A stretch of DNA of 50,097 nt from Alphaproteobacteria bacterium (GTDB lineage Bacteria > Pseudomonadota > Alphaproteobacteria > Rhodobacterales > Rhodobacteraceae), in assembly GCA_030424865.1 (NCBI GenBank), contig JAUHVR010000027.1:1-50097 (forward strand), written 5' to 3'. The notes beneath the pieces were generated by a model. The model did no database searches and was not told the DNA's origin. It saw only the letters and a list, made by a program, of their open reading frames with translations. The translations under genes were made by a program, and so were the position numbers. Each line of letters begins with the position of its first letter. The first letter of the stretch is position 1. Of this stretch, positions 34,800-43,488 are shown in pieces.

Positions 34800-34870
34800 C
34801 CGGATTTCGGCACGAAATCCGGAACTGAAACCGTGACGGTTTCAGGACCATTTTCCGTGACGGAAAATGG
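34800..34870. terminator. Three tandem perfect hairpins between convergent genes
   Basis: CCGGATTTCG-GCA-CGAAATCCGG (34800-34822), CTGAAACCG-TGA-CGGTTTCAG (34825-34845) and CCATTTTCCG-TGA-CGGAAAATGG (34848-34870) are consecutive perfect stems of 9-10 base pairs, all with three-base loops. They lie in the 89-base gap between the GT83 stop (34793) and the glyA stop (34883). The symmetric design suggests a bidirectional terminator or mRNA 3' protection; there is no T tract. Confidence 0.6.
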
Positions 34871-34882
34871 CCCCGAGAGACA

Positions 34883-36178
34883 TCAGAGGTTCGGGTAGAT
34901 CGGGAAGCGCGCGCAAAGAGCGGCGACTTCGGCCTTCACCTTGGCTTCGACCGCGCCGTTGCCCTCTTCGCCGTTTGCCGCCAGACCATCGACCACCTCG
35001 ATGATCCAGTCGGCGATCTGACGGAATTCGGCCTCGCCAAAGCCACGTGTGGTCCCTGCAGGCGAGCCCAGACGGATGCCGCTGGTCACGGTGGGCTTTT
35101 CAGGATCAAAGGGCACACCGTTCTTGTTGCAGGTGATATGCGCCCGGCCCAGGGCTTGTTCGGTGGCGTTGCCCTTCACCCCCTTGGGGCGCAGATCAAC
35201 CAGCACGACGTGGGTGTCGGTGCCGTGGGTCACGGTGTCCAGGCCGCCCTTGATCAGCTGATCGCTCAGCGCCTGCGCGTTGGTGACCACCTGCTGGATG
35301 TAGGTCTTGAACTCGGGCCGCAGCGCCTCGCCAAAGGCAACCGCCTTGGCTGCGATCACATGCATCAGCGGGCCGCCCTGGATGCCGGGGAAGATGGCCG
35401 AGTTGACCTTTTTGGCAATCGCCTCGTCGTTGGTCAGGATCATGCCGCCACGCGGGCCGCGCAGGGTCTTGTGCGTGGTCGTGGTCGCCACATGCGCATG
35501 CGGGAAGGGCGAGGGGTGCTCACCTGCCGCCACAAGGCCCGCGAAATGCGCCATGTCGACGTGCAGATAGGCGCCGACCATGTCGGCGATCTCGCGCATC
35601 TTGGCGAAATCGATCTGGCGCGGGATGGCCGAGCCGCCGGCAATGATCAGCTTGGGCTGGTGTTCCTTGGCCAGTGCTTCGACCTGGTCATAATCCAGCA
35701 TGTTGTCCTGTTTGCGCACGCCGTACTGGACGGCGTTGAACCACTTGCCCGACTGGTTGGGCCGCGCGCCGTGGGTCAGGTGGCCGCCTGCGTCCAGCGA
35801 CATGCCCAGGATGGTGTCACCGGGCTGGATCAGAGCCTGGAACACACCCTGGTTGGCCTGGCTGCCCGAGTTCGGCTGAACGTTGGCAAAGCCGCAGCCA
35901 AAAAGCTCTTTCGCGCGTTCGATGGCCAGGTTCTCGGCCACGTCGACGAACTGGCAGCCGCCATAGTAGCGACGTCCCGGATAGCCTTCGGCGTATTTGT
36001 TGGTCATGACGGAGCCCTGCGCCTCCATCACCGCCGCCGAGACGATGTTTTCCGAGGCGATCAACTCGATCTCGTCGCGCTGGCGACCCAACTCGCCGGT
36101 GATCGAGCCAAAGAGTTCAGGATCTCGGGATGCGAGCGTTTCAGTGAAGAAACCAGTGTCGCGATGCAGCGCGTTCAT
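34883..36178 (-). CDS. glyA: Serine hydroxymethyltransferase
   Basis: GlyA interconverts serine and glycine with tetrahydrofolate, feeding one-carbon metabolism. The 431-residue protein has [12 protein letters not shown], the PLP-lysine motif [16 protein letters not shown], and the C-terminal [16 protein letters not shown]. The ATG at 36178 is preceded by GGAGG; the open frame extends further but without a ribosome site. It is divergent from nadK across a 167-base gap with a perfect inverted repeat. Confidence 0.97.
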   Translation of the reverse strand: MNALHRDTGFFTETLASRDPELFGSITGELGRQRDEIELIASENIVSAAVMEAQGSVMTNKYAEGYPGRRYYGGCQFVDVAENLAIERAKELFGCGFANVQPNSGSQANQGVFQALIQPGDTILGMSLDAGGHLTHGARPNQSGKWFNAVQYGVRKQDNMLDYDQVEALAKEHQPKLIIAGGSAIPRQIDFAKMREIADMVGAYLHVDMAHFAGLVAAGEHPSPFPHAHVATTTTHKTLRGPRGGMILTNDEAIAKKVNSAIFPGIQGGPLMHVIAAKAVAFGEALRPEFKTYIQQVVTNAQALSDQLIKGGLDTVTHGTDTHVVLVDLRPKGVKGNATEQALGRAHITCNKNGVPFDPEKPTVTSGIRLGSPAGTTRGFGEAEFRQIADWIIEVVDGLAANGEEGNGAVEAKVKAEVAALCARFPIYPNL

Positions 36179-36256
36179 GAGGGGGCCTCCGTAGGCATGG
36201 GATTCTGATGCGCGGTTTCCTATCGGAAACGGCATGAAAGGCAAAGGATGTAAAGC

Positions 36257-36280
36257 GACGCATGACATATTTCATGCGTC
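36257..36280. promoter_or_regulatory. Perfect 9-base inverted repeat between glyA and nadK
   Basis: GACGCATGA (36257-36265) and TCATGCGTC (36272-36280) form a perfect dyad with a six-base spacer. It lies in the divergent control region, 79 bases from the glyA start and 66 from the nadK start. This is a good operator candidate for a dimeric regulator. The inner TGA-N6-TCA loosely recalls a MetR-type site, but the spacing does not fit exactly. Confidence 0.5.
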
Positions 36281-36345
36281 ATCTCTGGTCCATGCGGAAA
36301 ACATATGATTGTTTCGGAACCGGATGCACCAGACAGGAAACGGCC

Positions 36346-37107
36346 ATGTCCCTGCGAATTGCCTTTGCCGCAAGCAACGCGCCTTTGGCGCAGGCCGCCA
36401 AGGCCGCGCTGACCCGCCGCTATGGCGACCATGCCGAGTTGGGGGCCGACATGATCGTGGCCCTGGGCGGCGATGGATTCATGCTGCACACATTGCACCG
36501 GACCCAGGATCTGCAGTTGCCGGTCTACGGAATGAACCGGGGCACCGTCGGCTTTCTGATGAATGAATATGCCGAGCATGATCTTGAGGCGCGCCTGTCC
36601 GCCGCCGAGGAAGCGGTGCTGAACCCGCTGTCGATGCACGCCGTCTGTGAAGACGGCAGCGAACATCGTGAACTTGCCATCAACGAAGTCTCGCTTCTGC
36701 GCGCCGGTCCCCAGGCGGCAAGGTTGCAGATCAGCGTCGATGGGCGGGTGCGGATGCCGGAACTGGTCTGCGATGGGGCGCTGGTGGCGACGCCGGCGGG
36801 TTCGACGGCCTACAACTATTCGGCCCATGGTCCGATCCTGCCGATTGGGTCGGACGTGCTGGCGTTGACGGCCATGGCGGCCTTCCGGCCCCGCCGCTGG
36901 CGCGGGGCGCTTTTGCCCATAGGGGCGAAGGTGCGTTTTGACGTGCTGGATCCGCAGAAGCGCCCGGTCATGGCCGAAGCCGATGCGCGCGCCGTGCGGG
37001 ACGTGGTGCAGGTCAACATCCAGTCTGAACCCGCGATCCGGCACCGGGTCATGTTCGACCCCGGTCACGGTTTGGAGGAGCGTCTTTTGCGCGAGCAGTT
37101 TGTTTAA
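36346..37107 (+). CDS. nadK: NAD kinase
   Basis: NadK phosphorylates NAD+ to NADP+. The 253-residue protein has the ALGGDGFML motif, the INEVSLLRAG segment and VATPAGSTAYNYSAHGP, all diagnostic. AGGAAA precedes the ATG at 36346. It is shorter than E. coli NadK but normal for alphaproteobacteria. It is convergent with prpE across a hairpin-rich gap. Confidence 0.95.
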   Translation: MSLRIAFAASNAPLAQAAKAALTRRYGDHAELGADMIVALGGDGFMLHTLHRTQDLQLPVYGMNRGTVGFLMNEYAEHDLEARLSAAEEAVLNPLSMHAVCEDGSEHRELAINEVSLLRAGPQAARLQISVDGRVRMPELVCDGALVATPAGSTAYNYSAHGPILPIGSDVLALTAMAAFRPRRWRGALLPIGAKVRFDVLDPQKRPVMAEADARAVRDVVQVNIQSEPAIRHRVMFDPGHGLEERLLREQFV

Positions 37108-37108
37108 G

Positions 37109-37166
37109 GGAGACGGGTGACGCTGTTTTCGCTTTGCGAAAATGCGCCCCACCCGCCGTCCCTTTG
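37109..37166. terminator. Hairpin between convergent nadK and prpE
   Basis: TTTTCGC (37126-37132) and GCGAAAA (37136-37142) form a perfect inner stem. Outer GACGGGTG-type and CACCCGCCGTC-type stretches extend it imperfectly over most of the 62-base gap. This is a likely bidirectional terminator. Confidence 0.5.
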
Positions 37167-37169
37167 GGC

Positions 37170-39062
37170 CTATGCGTCCTTGGCGTAGCCGATGGTTTGC
37201 AGCGCGGTCTTGATCTCATCGAGGATCACCGGATCGTCGATGGTGGCGGGCATCTTGTAGGCCTCGCCATCTGCAATCTTGACCATGACGCCGCGCAGGA
37301 TCTTGCCCGAGCGGGTCTTGGGCAGACGGTCCACCACGACGGCCAGTTTGAAGGCCGCCACCGGACCGATCTTTTCGCGCACCAGCTTGACCACTTCCTT
37401 GACCACCTCGCCGTGGTCGCGCCCGCTGCCGCTGTTGAGGCAGAGGAAGCCCACCGGCATCTGGCCTTTCAACTGGTCGGTCACGCCGATCACCGCGCAT
37501 TCGGCGACATCCGGGTGATCCGCCAGCACCTCTTCCATCCCGCCGGTTGACAGGCGGTGGCCCGCGACGTTGATCACGTCGTCGGTGCGCGCCATGATAT
37601 AGAGATAGCCGTCTTCGTCGATCATGCCCGCATCGCCGGTTTCGTAGTAGCCCGGGAAGGTGGTCAGATAGCTTTTGCGGAAACGGTCCTCGGCGTTCCA
37701 GAGCGTCGGCAGGGTGCCGGGCGGCAGGGGAAGCTTGACCGCGATCGCGCCCAGTTCGCCCGCTTTGGTCGGGTGGCCGCCCTCGTCCAGAATCTCGACC
37801 TGGTATCCGGGCATGGCCACGGCGGGGGAGCCCAGCTTGGTCGGCAGCTCCTCAATGCCCAGCGGGTTGGCGGCGATGGCCCAGCCGGTTTCGGTCTGCC
37901 ACCAGTGGTCGATCACCGGCACACCCAGCTGGGTCTGCGCCCAGGTGATGGTGTCGGGATCCGCCCGTTCGCCTGCCAGATAGACCTGGCCGAGGCAGCT
38001 GAGGTCGTAGTCCTTGACCAGCGCGCCTGTCGGATCGTCGCGTTTCACGGCGCGGAACGCGGTGGGCGCGGTGAAAAAGCTTTTGACCTTGTGTTCTGAA
38101 ATCACCCGCCAGAAGGTGCCCGCATCCGGCGTGCCGACCGGTTTGCCCTCGAAGACAATTGTTGTGTTGCCGTGGATCAGCGGCCCGTAGCAGATGTAGC
38201 TGTGGCCCACGACCCAGCCCACATCCGAGGCCGCCCAGAAGACATCGCCGGGTTCGACGTTGTAAAGGTTCTTCATCGTCCAGTTCAGCGCCACCAGCTG
38301 TCCGCCGGTGTGGCGGATCACGCCTTTGGGCTGACCGGTGGTGCCGGACGTATAAAGGATGTAGGCCGGGTGGTTGCCCTCGACCATGACACATTCGGCC
38401 GGGTCGACGCCCGCCTGGAAGGCGTGCCAGTCGACGTCACGTGGGCCAATCTCGGCCACTTCCTGTTCGCGTTGGAAGATCACGCAGAACTCGGGCTTGT
38501 GCTCGGACAGTTCGATGGCGCCGTCGACCAAAGGCTTGTAATGCACGACGCGCCCGGGTTCGAGCCCGCAGGATGCAGCGATGATCGCCTTGGGCTTGGC
38601 ATCGTCGATGCGCACCGCCAGCTCGTTCGAGGCAAAGCCGCCGAAGACAACCGAGTGGATCGCGCCAAGGCGGGCGCAGGCCAGCATCGCCTCGAGCGCT
38701 TCGGGCACCATCGGCATGTAGATGATCACGCGGTCCCCTTTTTCCACACCCTTGGCGCGCAGGGCGCCGGCGAGGCTGGCCACGCGGTCGCGCAGTTCGG
38801 CAAAGGTGATCTCGTGCTTGGAGTGGGTGATCGGGCTGTCGTGGATGATGGCGACGCGGTCGCCGTTGCCAGCTTCGACGTGACGGTCAACTGCATTCCA
38901 GCAAGTGTTGGTCATGCCGTCCGCGAACCATTCGAACAGCCCGTCACCCTTGTCAGTCAGGGCCTTGCTGGGGGCGGTGTCCCAGTCGATCGCTTGGGCG
39001 GCCTGCATCCAGAACCTCTCGGGGTCGGCTTGCCAGCTTTTGTAGACCTCTTCATACGACAT
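37170..39062 (-). CDS. prpE: Propionyl-CoA synthetase
   Basis: PrpE activates propionate to propionyl-CoA with ATP. The 630-residue protein begins MSYEEVYKSWQADPERFW, has the AMP-binding motif YILYTSGTTGQPKGVIRHTGG, and the acceptor region KTRSGKILRGVM near the end with the acetylatable lysine. The N-terminal segment and overall length are those of PrpE, not of acetyl-CoA synthetase (about 650 residues with a different N-terminus). GAGGAGGA precedes the ATG. A cluster of TTTGCAAA-like sites lies upstream, fitting control by a short-chain acyl-CoA regulator. Confidence 0.92.
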   Translation of the reverse strand: MSYEEVYKSWQADPERFWMQAAQAIDWDTAPSKALTDKGDGLFEWFADGMTNTCWNAVDRHVEAGNGDRVAIIHDSPITHSKHEITFAELRDRVASLAGALRAKGVEKGDRVIIYMPMVPEALEAMLACARLGAIHSVVFGGFASNELAVRIDDAKPKAIIAASCGLEPGRVVHYKPLVDGAIELSEHKPEFCVIFQREQEVAEIGPRDVDWHAFQAGVDPAECVMVEGNHPAYILYTSGTTGQPKGVIRHTGGQLVALNWTMKNLYNVEPGDVFWAASDVGWVVGHSYICYGPLIHGNTTIVFEGKPVGTPDAGTFWRVISEHKVKSFFTAPTAFRAVKRDDPTGALVKDYDLSCLGQVYLAGERADPDTITWAQTQLGVPVIDHWWQTETGWAIAANPLGIEELPTKLGSPAVAMPGYQVEILDEGGHPTKAGELGAIAVKLPLPPGTLPTLWNAEDRFRKSYLTTFPGYYETGDAGMIDEDGYLYIMARTDDVINVAGHRLSTGGMEEVLADHPDVAECAVIGVTDQLKGQMPVGFLCLNSGSGRDHGEVVKEVVKLVREKIGPVAAFKLAVVVDRLPKTRSGKILRGVMVKIADGEAYKMPATIDDPVILDEIKTALQTIGYAKDA

Positions 39063-39157
39063 GATCTGTCCTCCTCAACGGTTAGAAAACAGGTACGAGA
39101 GCGATCAGGCAAGCGGCAAGTCTGTTGCCGGAAACAGCGTCAGAATATCGCAAAATC

Positions 39158-39253
39158 TTTGCAGAAAGTGTGGAAATCAGATTGCAAATTTTTGCAAAGC
39201 AAGGAATTTTCACCAATTTTATTGGCAATTCCGAGGTTTTGCAAATCTGCAAA
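39158..39253. promoter_or_regulatory. Cluster of TTTGCAAA operator-like sites upstream of prpE
   Basis: Two perfect palindromes TTTGCAAA (39191-39198 and 39238-39245) and three one-mismatch copies (TTTGCAGA at 39158, ATTGCAAA at 39181, TCTGCAAA at 39246) lie 96-190 bases before the prpE start, in an AT-rich stretch unlike its surroundings. In Rhodobacter sphaeroides the ScfR-family regulator PccR recognises a motif built from TTTGCAAA repeats at propionyl-CoA genes, so prpE control by a PccR homolog is likely. The spacing here (0-2 bases within pairs) is not the published one as I remember it. Confidence 0.65.
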
Positions 39254-39358
39254 TATCTGAATCGCGAAGACCCGACTCACCTGGAAGGGGCCGAAATGCA
39301 AACCCCCGGCGTCGCGGGCAGGCGGCGCCGGGGGCAGATCTGTCCGGTGGTGGCGTCT

Positions 39359-41638
39359 TTAGCCGTAATGTCCCACCGGTGTACCGGCGATGGCGGCCAT
39401 GTTCAGCAGGCCGCGCGCCGTGATTGATGGCGTGACGATGTGGGCGCGGTTGCCCATGCCCATCAGGATCGGGCCGACCTCCAGCCCGCCGGCGCGCATC
39501 TTGAGGATGTTGCGCACCCCCGAGGCCGCGTCAGCATGGCCGAAAATCAGGACGTTGGCGGTGCCGTTCAGGCGGCTTCCGGGGAACACGCGGTCACGCA
39601 GGGCGGGGTCCAGCGCGGCGTCAACGTTCATTTCGCCCTCGTACTCGAAATCGCGCGGGGCGCTGTCGAGGATTTCGAGTGCTGCGCGCAGGGACTCGGC
39701 GGTGCTGCACGAGGTCGAGCCGAACTGCGATTGCGCGCAGAGCGAAATCTTGGGCTCGATCCCGAACCGACGCACATGCCGCGCGGCACCCAGAACTGTC
39801 TCTGCGATCTGCTCGGGCGATGGCTCGGACCGCACCTGCGTGTCCGCGATGAAAAGCGGGCCTTCTTCGAGGATCATCAGGCTCAGCGCTCCGTGAGCGC
39901 GCAGGTCTTGGGTGCCCAGAACTTGTTGGACGTAATTCAGGTGCCAACGGTATTCGCCAAAGGTGCCGCAGATCAGGCTGTCTGCTTCGTCGCGATGCAC
40001 CATGACCGCGCCGATGGCGGTGGTATTGGTGCGCATGATCGCGCGGGCCAGATCGGGGGTCACGCCACGGCGGGCCATGATCTCGTGATACGAGCCCCAG
40101 TAGTCGCGATAGCGCGGGTCGTTTTCCGGGTTCACAATGTTGAAATCGCGGGTCGGGCGGATTTCAAGTCCCAGACGTTCGCAGCGCATCTCGATGACCT
40201 CGGGGCGGCCGATCAGGATCGGTTGCTCGGTGGTCTCTTCCAGGATCGCCTGCGCGGCGCGCAGCACGCGTTCGTCTTCGCCTTCGGCAAAGACGATGCG
40301 GCGCGAGGCGGTCCGGGCGGCGTCGAAGACCGGTCGCATCAGCATTGCGGATTTGTAAACAGCGGCGTCCAGTTTGGCGCGATAGGCGTCCAGATCTTCG
40401 ACGGGGCGCGTGGCCACACCTGACTCCATTGCGGCCTTGGCGACAGCGGTGGCTACAACGCCGGACAGACGCGGGTCAAAAGGCTTGGGGATCAGGTAAT
40501 CGGCACCAAAGGTCAGTTGCTCGCCCTGATAGGCGGCGGCGGCCTCGGCGCTGGTGGTGGCGCGGGCCAGTTCCGCGATGCCTTCGACGCAGGCGATCTG
40601 CATGGCGTCGTTGATCTCGGTCGCGCCGACGTCCAGCGCGCCACGGAAGATGAAGGGGAAACACAGGACGTTGTTGACCTGGTTCGGGAAGTCGCTGCGG
40701 CCCGTCGCAAGGATTGCATCGGGTTTCACCGCGCGGGCGGCGTCGGGCATGATCTCGGGTGTGGGGTTGGCCAGCGCAAAGATGATGGGCTTGTCCGCCA
40801 TCTTGGCCACCATCTCGGGCTTCAGCACATTGGGCCCCGACAGGCCCAGGAACAGGTCCGCCCCGTCGATCACATCATCCAGCGTGCGCAGATCCGAGGG
40901 TTGGGCAAAGGCGGCCTTTTGCGGGTTCATGTCCTCGGTCCGGCCTTCGTAGACCAGCCCGTGGATGTCGCAAAGCCAGATGTTTTCGCGCTTGACGCCC
41001 AGTTTCATCAGCATGTTCAGGCAGGCGATCCCTGCCGCACCGCCGCCGGTCGAGACGATCTTGATGTCGCCCCAGTCCTTGCCGGCCACATGCAGTGCGT
41101 TGCGGGCCGCTGCGCCGACCACGATCGCGGTGCCGTGCTGATCGTCGTGGAACACCGGGATGTTCATCCGCTCGCGGCAGATCTTTTCGACGATAAAGCA
41201 GTCAGGCGCCTTGATGTCCTCAAGGTTCACGGCGCCAAAGCTGGGCTCCAGCGCGCAGACGATGTCGGCGAGTTTCTCGGGGTCGGTCTCGTCCACCTCG
41301 ATGTCAAAGCAATCAATGTTGGCGAATTTCTTGAACAGGACCGCCTTGCCCTCCATCACCGGTTTCGAGGCCAACGCACCGATGTTGCCCAGACCCAGAA
41401 CCGCCGACCCGTTTGACACCACGGCCACCAGGTTGCCCCGCGCCGTATACCGGGCCGCGTTCGAGGCGTCTTCCTTGATCTCGAGGCAGGCTTCGGCGAC
41501 GCCGGGCGAATAGGCCAGCGCCAGGTCGCGGCCCGTCGCCAGGGGCTTGGTTGCGCGCACCTCAAGCTTCCCGGGCTTTGGGGTCTCATGGTACTTGAGC
41601 GCCGCGGCGCGCAGGGAATCCTTGGTCTGATCGGACAT
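39359..41638 (-). CDS. maeB: NADP-dependent malic enzyme with C-terminal phosphotransacetylase-like domain
   Basis: MaeB decarboxylates malate to pyruvate and makes NADPH. The 759-residue protein has the malic domain ([26 protein letters not shown]), a Rossmann NADP-binding segment ([14 protein letters not shown]), and from about residue 430 a phosphotransacetylase-like domain ([13 protein letters not shown] and later). In MaeB that domain is regulatory, binding acetyl-CoA, and not catalytic. The fused length is normal. It is divergent from cdd; two TTTA-TAAA dyads lie just upstream. Confidence 0.95.
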   Translation of the reverse strand: MSDQTKDSLRAAALKYHETPKPGKLEVRATKPLATGRDLALAYSPGVAEACLEIKEDASNAARYTARGNLVAVVSNGSAVLGLGNIGALASKPVMEGKAVLFKKFANIDCFDIEVDETDPEKLADIVCALEPSFGAVNLEDIKAPDCFIVEKICRERMNIPVFHDDQHGTAIVVGAAARNALHVAGKDWGDIKIVSTGGGAAGIACLNMLMKLGVKRENIWLCDIHGLVYEGRTEDMNPQKAAFAQPSDLRTLDDVIDGADLFLGLSGPNVLKPEMVAKMADKPIIFALANPTPEIMPDAARAVKPDAILATGRSDFPNQVNNVLCFPFIFRGALDVGATEINDAMQIACVEGIAELARATTSAEAAAAYQGEQLTFGADYLIPKPFDPRLSGVVATAVAKAAMESGVATRPVEDLDAYRAKLDAAVYKSAMLMRPVFDAARTASRRIVFAEGEDERVLRAAQAILEETTEQPILIGRPEVIEMRCERLGLEIRPTRDFNIVNPENDPRYRDYWGSYHEIMARRGVTPDLARAIMRTNTTAIGAVMVHRDEADSLICGTFGEYRWHLNYVQQVLGTQDLRAHGALSLMILEEGPLFIADTQVRSEPSPEQIAETVLGAARHVRRFGIEPKISLCAQSQFGSTSCSTAESLRAALEILDSAPRDFEYEGEMNVDAALDPALRDRVFPGSRLNGTANVLIFGHADAASGVRNILKMRAGGLEVGPILMGMGNRAHIVTPSITARGLLNMAAIAGTPVGHYG

Positions 41639-41640
41639 GG

Positions 41641-41676
41641 TTTAGGCCCTAAATTGAATTTTGTTTACCCTTAAAC
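41641..41676. promoter_or_regulatory. Two short dyads upstream of maeB
   Basis: TTTAG-GCC-CTAAA (41641-41653) touches the maeB start region, and GTTTA-CCCT-TAAAC (41663-41676) follows ten bases on. Both are TTTA/TAAA dyads and could be sites of one regulator, or the first could lie in the mRNA leader. Evidence is the symmetry alone. Confidence 0.3.
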
Positions 41677-41793
41677 GAACGCTGTCGAGCGCAAAAGCTG
41701 CGATGGCGTCGCAGGGTCAACTTGCACGGCTCGGGCTTGCATTCCTTTGCTTTGCTTCGCAACATATCAGAACCTCAGGCGGAAAGGGCTTTT

Positions 41794-42186
41794 ATGTCAT
41801 TGTTGCAGGCTGCAACGGCGGTTCGCGAAAACGCGCACGCGCCATATTCCAATTTCAAGGTCGGCGCGGCGCTCAGCACGCCCTCGGGGGCTGTGCACGT
41901 GGGCTGCAACGTGGAAAACGTCGCCTACCCCGAAGGCACCTGTGCCGAGGCCGGCGCAATCGCGGCCATGGTCGCATCGGGCGAGACCGAGATTGCCGAG
42001 ATCTGCGTGATCGCCAACAGCCCGATGCCGGTGACGCCCTGCGGCGGCTGCCGCCAGAAAATCGCGGAATTTGCCGGGCCGGACGTCAAGGTGACGATGG
42101 CAACGACCGAGGGCGTGCAGCAGGTGACAACGGTCGCAGAACTGCTGCCCGGCGCCTTTTCGCAAGAGTATATGGACAACGCCTGA
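41794..42186 (+). CDS. cdd: Cytidine deaminase
   Basis: Cdd deaminates cytidine and deoxycytidine. The 130-residue, homotetrameric-type protein has the zinc motifs C-A-E (TCAEAGAI) and PCGGCRQ, plus APYSNFKVGAAL and GCNVENVAYPEG. The ATG at 41794 has GGCGGAAAGGGC upstream. It is the first gene of a five-gene salvage operon, with deoA starting three bases after its stop. Confidence 0.95.
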   Translation: MSLLQAATAVRENAHAPYSNFKVGAALSTPSGAVHVGCNVENVAYPEGTCAEAGAIAAMVASGETEIAEICVIANSPMPVTPCGGCRQKIAEFAGPDVKVTMATTEGVQQVTTVAELLPGAFSQEYMDNA

Positions 42187-42189
42187 CCC

Positions 42190-43488
42190 ATGGATGCGCG
42201 TGCGATCATTGCCAAACTGCGACGGGGCGAGGTGCCGGACGAGGCAGAGCTGGCCTGGTTTGCCCAAGGTCTGGCTGACGGGGCCGTCAGCGACGCCCAG
42301 GCCGGGGCCTTTGCGATGGGGGTTTGCCTGTCGGGGCTGGGGCAGGGCGGGCGCGTCGCGCTGACCCGCGCGATGCGCGATTCGGGCCGCGTGCTGGACT
42401 GGGCGCTTGATGCGCCGGTGATCGACAAGCATTCCACCGGCGGCGTGGGCGACTGCGTCAGCCTGGTGCTGGCCCCGGCGCTGGCGGCCTGCGGGGCCTA
42501 TGTGCCAATGATTTCGGGCCGGGGGCTGGGGCACACGGGCGGGACGCTCGACAAGATGGAGGCGATCCCGGGCGTCCTCACCGCGCTGGACGAGGACCGC
42601 TTTCGTGCCGTTGTGGCTGAAGCGGGATGCGCCATCGTCTCGGCCACCGCTGACATCGCCCCTGCCGACAAGCGGCTGTATGCAATCCGCGATGTGACGG
42701 CGACGGTCGAAAGCCTGGACCTGATCACCGCTTCGATCCTGTCCAAGAAACTGGCTGCGGGGCTGGATCGGCTGGTGCTGGACGTGAAATGCGGCTCGGG
42801 CGCTTTCATGAAGTCGCAGGACGAGGCGCGCGCGCTGGCGCAGGCGCTGGTCAGCACGGCCAATGCCGCCGGATGCCCGACCTCTGCGCTGATCACCAAC
42901 ATGGACCAACCGCTGGCCCCCGCGCTTGGCAACGCGCTGGAGGTGGCCGAAGTCATGGCGACGCTGGCCGGACAGCCGGGCCGTCTGGCCGACCTGACGG
43001 CGGCCCTGGGCGGCGAGTTGCTGGCGCTGTCGGGGTTGGCGCAGAATCTTGAGGCGGGAACGGCCAAAATCCACGCGGTTGTGGCCTCCGGTCAGGCCGC
43101 CGAGGCCTTTGGGCGCATGGTCTATGCCATGGGCGGCCCGGTCGAGTTCGTCGACAACTGGGCGCGCTTCCTGCCCGAGGCGCCGGTTATCCGCGAGGTG
43201 CCCGCGCCGGTTGCGGGAAGGGTGTCGGCGATCGAAGGCGAGACCCTGGGTCTTGCGGTGGTCGGCCTGGGCGGCGGACGGCAGGTTGAAAGTGACGTGG
43301 TGAACCCGGCGGTGGGGCTGTCGGATGTCGTGTCGCTGGGTGACACTGTGGCCAAGGGCCAGCCGCTGGCGCGGGTTCATGCGGCGCGCGAGACGCAGGC
43401 GGACGCAGCGGTGGCCGCGGTGCAGGCGGCGATCACTTTGACCGGTCCCGTGGCCGAGGCACCGCTTGTGCTGGAAAGGATCACCTGA
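42190..43488 (+). CDS. deoA: Thymidine phosphorylase
   Basis: DeoA splits thymidine and deoxyuridine with phosphate to give the base and deoxyribose 1-phosphate. The 432-residue protein shows the KHSTGGVGDCVSLVLAP phosphate-binding loop, SGRGLGHTGGTLDKMEAIPG and KCGSGAFMKS, as in the family. The stop overlaps the deoB start by one base (TGATG), so translation is coupled. Confidence 0.96.
   Translation: MDARAIIAKLRRGEVPDEAELAWFAQGLADGAVSDAQAGAFAMGVCLSGLGQGGRVALTRAMRDSGRVLDWALDAPVIDKHSTGGVGDCVSLVLAPALAACGAYVPMISGRGLGHTGGTLDKMEAIPGVLTALDEDRFRAVVAEAGCAIVSATADIAPADKRLYAIRDVTATVESLDLITASILSKKLAAGLDRLVLDVKCGSGAFMKSQDEARALAQALVSTANAAGCPTSALITNMDQPLAPALGNALEVAEVMATLAGQPGRLADLTAALGGELLALSGLAQNLEAGTAKIHAVVASGQAAEAFGRMVYAMGGPVEFVDNWARFLPEAPVIREVPAPVAGRVSAIEGETLGLAVVGLGGGRQVESDVVNPAVGLSDVVSLGDTVAKGQPLARVHAARETQADAAVAAVQAAITLTGPVAEAPLVLERIT

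Noticed and set aside
36257-36280. MetR site upstream of glyA
   Set aside because: The inner TGA-N6-TCA is one base short of the TGAA-N5-TTCA pattern and the dyad is longer than a MetR site, so the assignment is not supported.
41797-43380. Minus-strand frame of 527 codons over cdd and deoA
   Set aside because: Antisense to cdd and deoA; composition is that of a shadow frame in GC-rich DNA.
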